Positions 22,019 to 24,061 of a stretch of DNA of 24,061 nt are shown here, one piece after another. Within the stretch, counting starts at the first letter, position 1, and each line of letters opens with the position of its first letter. Source of the DNA: JBBQZL01 sp038207745 (GTDB lineage Bacteria > Actinomycetota > Thermoleophilia > Solirubrobacterales > 70-9); NCBI GenBank assembly GCA_038207745.1, contig JBBQZL010000013.1, forward strand, positions 1-24,061, given 5' to 3'. The position numbers and the translations under genes were made by a program. The notes beneath the pieces were generated by a model. The model did not search any database, was not told where the DNA came from, and saw nothing but the letters and a program-made list of their open reading frames with translations.

Positions 22019-24061
22019 ATGCGGATCGCAATCGTCTCCACATATCCTCCCCGCGCCTGCGGGATCGGCACCTTCTCCCGTGATCTCCGCGAGGCGCTGC
22101 TCGCCGACGACGGGGTGAGCGCGGTCGAGCTGGCGGCGATCGTGCGTGACGAAGGCGTCGAGCAGGAGCCCGAGGTGGTCGTGCGGATCCTCCAGGACCA
22201 GATAGGCGACTACGCCGCTGCCGCGCGCGTGCTCGACCGCCGCGGTGACGATGTCGTCCTGATCGAGCACGAGTACGGCATCTTCGGCGGCCCGGACGGC
22301 GCACACGTGCTGTCGCTGGCCCGCGAGCTGCGACAGCCGATGGTCCTGACGCTGCATACCGTCCTGGCGTCCCCGTCGGTTCGCCGCGCCGAGACGCTCC
22401 GCGCGCTGTGCAACCTGGCGACGCTGGTCTGCGTGTTCACCGAGACCGCCAGGCGGATGGTCATCGACGCGCAGTTGGTGCCGCCCGAGCGCGTGCGCGT
22501 CCTGCCTCACGGCGCCCCTGAGGAACTGCTCCCCACCGACGGTGAGCGGCGCAGGCGGCTCCTGCACCTGCCGCGCCGCATCGACGGAGAGCCCGCGCAT
22601 GCGATCGATGAGAGCAGCTTCGTGCTCTCCACCTTCGGCCTGATCTCGCCCGGCAAGGGGATCGAGACCGCGATCGCGGCGATGCCCGCGATCGTCGAGC
22701 GCCACCCGGAGGCGGTGTACCTGATCGCCGGGCAGACCCACCCCGAGGTGGTAAAGGAGCACGGCGAGGAGTACCGGCTCTCGCTGGAGCGCCTGGCCCG
22801 CGACCTCAACCTCGGTGACCGGGTCATCTTCGATGACCGTTTTCTGACCACCGAGGACCTCGCGTCGATGCTGGGCGCCACAAACATCTACCTGACGCCC
22901 TACGGGTCGCGCGAGCAGATCGTCTCGGGCGCCCTGACCTTTGCCATCGTCGCCGGCTGCCCGACGGTCTCGACCCCCTACTACTACGCCGAGGACATGC
23001 TCGCCTCCGGCGCCGGGATCATCGTTCCCTTTGACGACCCGGATGCCCTTGCCGCGGCGGTCAACGGGTTGCTCGACGACCCCGAGCGGCTCGAGCGTGC
23101 GCGCCGCGAGGCGATCGCGATCGGACGTGAGCTGACCTGGCCGCAGGTGGGCCGGCAGACCGCCGAGGTGCTGCGCGAGGCGATCGCGCTCGGACCGCCG
23201 ACCACGGTGAGGCGCCTGGCGCCGACGACGCTGCCGAGAGCGCGAACCTCGCACCTGATGACGCTGGTCGACGACGTCGGCATCATCCAGCACGCCGACG
23301 GCATCGTGCCCAACCGCTCCTCGGGTTACTGCACCGACGATGCCGCGCGCCTGGCCATCGTCGCCCTCGGCCTGCGCAGGACGACGGGGATGGAGGCCGG
23401 CGACCGCATGCTCGCGCTCAGCCTCGGGTTTCTCCGCCACGCCTGGGATCCCGAGCGACAGGGCATCCACAACCTGCTTTCCTACGATCGCCGCTGGCTG
23501 GACGAGCCCCACGGCGGCGATCACCTCGGGCGGGCGGCGTGGGCGCTCGGCGAGGTGGTGGGGGCCGAGCCGTCGCTCGCGGTCCTCGAGCCCAGCCGGA
23601 CGCTGCTGCGCGAGATGCTGCCGGCCCTCGAGGTTCAGCGATCGCCTCGCACGATCGCCTTCGCCATTCTCGGCCTGGCTCACGCCGATCCGGAGGCGGT
23701 GGGAGACGACGACGAGGCAGTCCTGCGAGTCCTGGCTGATCGCCTCGCAGACCAGCAACGCGCCAACGCCTCGCCCGACTGGTGCTGGGCCGAGGACGAA
23801 CTGAAATACGACAATTGCCGCCTCCCACAGGCGCTGATCGCCGCCGCCGTGCGACTGGGCGACGATGAGTTGCTGCACGACGGACTGCGCGCGCTGGACT
23901 GGTACGAGGGCGAGGTGACCAGCGAGGACGGGTACGTGCGCCTGGTCGGCCATCACGGTCGCCACCGCGGGGAGCCCCATCCCGGTGATGGTGACGAACA
24001 GCCGCTCGACGCGGCCGCTCTGGTCGAGGCGGAGGTCGAGGCATACGCCGCCACCGGCGCC
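22019..24061 (+). CDS. Glycosyltransferase (GT4-like) fused to C-terminal helical domain, partial
   Basis: The frame is open from ATG 22019 to the window end (681 codons, no stop), so the C-terminus is outside. The N-terminal GT-B part starts IVSTYPPRACGIGTFSRDLR, then IEHEYGIFGG and TLHTVLASP. FGLISPGKGIETAIAAMP and AVYLIAGQTHPEV follow in the second Rossmann domain. LTPYGSREQIVSGALTFAI then STPYYYAEDML is the usual nucleotide-sugar end. From about residue 400 (TSHLMTLVDDVGIIQHADG, then GYCTDDAARLAI) begins an alpha/alpha-barrel-like domain often fused in this family. Probable role: transfer of a sugar in polysaccharide or glycolipid synthesis. Substrate unknown. GGAGG lies 12 nt upstream of the ATG. 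Confidence 0.9.
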   Translation, partial: MRIAIVSTYPPRACGIGTFSRDLREALLADDGVSAVELAAIVRDEGVEQEPEVVVRILQDQIGDYAAAARVLDRRGDDVVLIEHEYGIFGGPDGAHVLSLARELRQPMVLTLHTVLASPSVRRAETLRALCNLATLVCVFTETARRMVIDAQLVPPERVRVLPHGAPEELLPTDGERRRRLLHLPRRIDGEPAHAIDESSFVLSTFGLISPGKGIETAIAAMPAIVERHPEAVYLIAGQTHPEVVKEHGEEYRLSLERLARDLNLGDRVIFDDRFLTTEDLASMLGATNIYLTPYGSREQIVSGALTFAIVAGCPTVSTPYYYAEDMLASGAGIIVPFDDPDALAAAVNGLLDDPERLERARREAIAIGRELTWPQVGRQTAEVLREAIALGPPTTVRRLAPTTLPRARTSHLMTLVDDVGIIQHADGIVPNRSSGYCTDDAARLAIVALGLRRTTGMEAGDRMLALSLGFLRHAWDPERQGIHNLLSYDRRWLDEPHGGDHLGRAAWALGEVVGAEPSLAVLEPSRTLLREMLPALEVQRSPRTIAFAILGLAHADPEAVGDDDEAVLRVLADRLADQQRANASPDWCWAEDELKYDNCRLPQALIAAAVRLGDDELLHDGLRALDWYEGEVTSEDGYVRLVGHHGRHRGEPHPGDGDEQPLDAAALVEAEVEAYAATGA

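Noticed and set aside
21845..23980. Minus-strand open frame of 711 codons
   Set aside because: It is antisense to the glycosyltransferase, whose motifs are unmistakable. The minus frame shows no family and is low-complexity.
1..24061. CRISPR array, rRNA genes, plasmid origin
   Set aside because: No regularly spaced direct repeats, rRNA signature sequences or iteron/replication-gene pair were seen. The GTTATA sites are mirror-arranged, short and limited to four, so they fit an operator better than iterons.

Overview
The window comes from a GC-rich bacterium, most likely an actinobacterium. The pointers are a GAP/SfLAP-family membrane protein, a DUF5996 protein, many GTG/TTG starts, tRNA genes without an encoded CCA, and several promoters whose -10 box lies only 6-10 nt before the start codon (leaderless style). 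A deep branch such as Thermoleophilia/Solirubrobacterales is a guess from gene content. No marker in the window settles it.

Region 1 (1-9.2 kb) is ordinary chromosome with some decay. It holds a GAP-family membrane protein, a divergent pair of exported/membrane proteins (Vps62-like and a HLHH membrane protein), the 3' remnant of an AraC/GlxA-type regulator, a RibD/DHFR-like reductase, a small ABM-like protein, a large type I arylsulfatase and a TetR regulator.

Region 2 (9.2-13.1 kb) holds two convergent genes for exported proteins, an alpha/beta hydrolase and a divergent M28-like PA-domain protein. Each is preceded by an identical 16-bp promoter element in the same orientation. The first copy lies in the TetR/hydrolase intergenic region, which suggests a three-gene TetR regulon. 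Between the convergent 3' ends lie unannotated remnants of a RES toxin and a Fic protein. Both have intact paralogues a few kb away.

Region 3 (13.2-21.3 kb) looks like an integrated, partly decayed island at the 3' end of a tRNA-Glu gene. A 37-bp near-copy (34/37) of the tRNA 3' half lies at 13373-13409 and the complete tRNA at 21240-21312. Between them are an autoinhibited-class Fic protein, a truncated PIN toxin, an Xre-RES toxin-antitoxin pair, a DUF5996 protein, a tyrosine recombinase, a frameshifted DUF2283 gene, an AAA ATPase whose promoter carries a four-site symmetric operator, and an AbiEi antitoxin with a truncated AbiEii partner. An IS3 OrfA remnant lies just outside the left edge.

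Region 4 (21.2-24.06 kb) returns to the chromosome: tRNA-Glu, tRNA-Leu(CAG), about 0.5 kb without a recognisable gene, and a large glycosyltransferase fused to a C-terminal helical domain that runs off the window.

The least described items are the shared 16-bp promoter element with its candidate TetR regulon, the GTTATA four-site operator in front of the ATPase, and the RES/Fic remnants duplicated outside the island. Everything was read by eye. No database search or alignment program was run.
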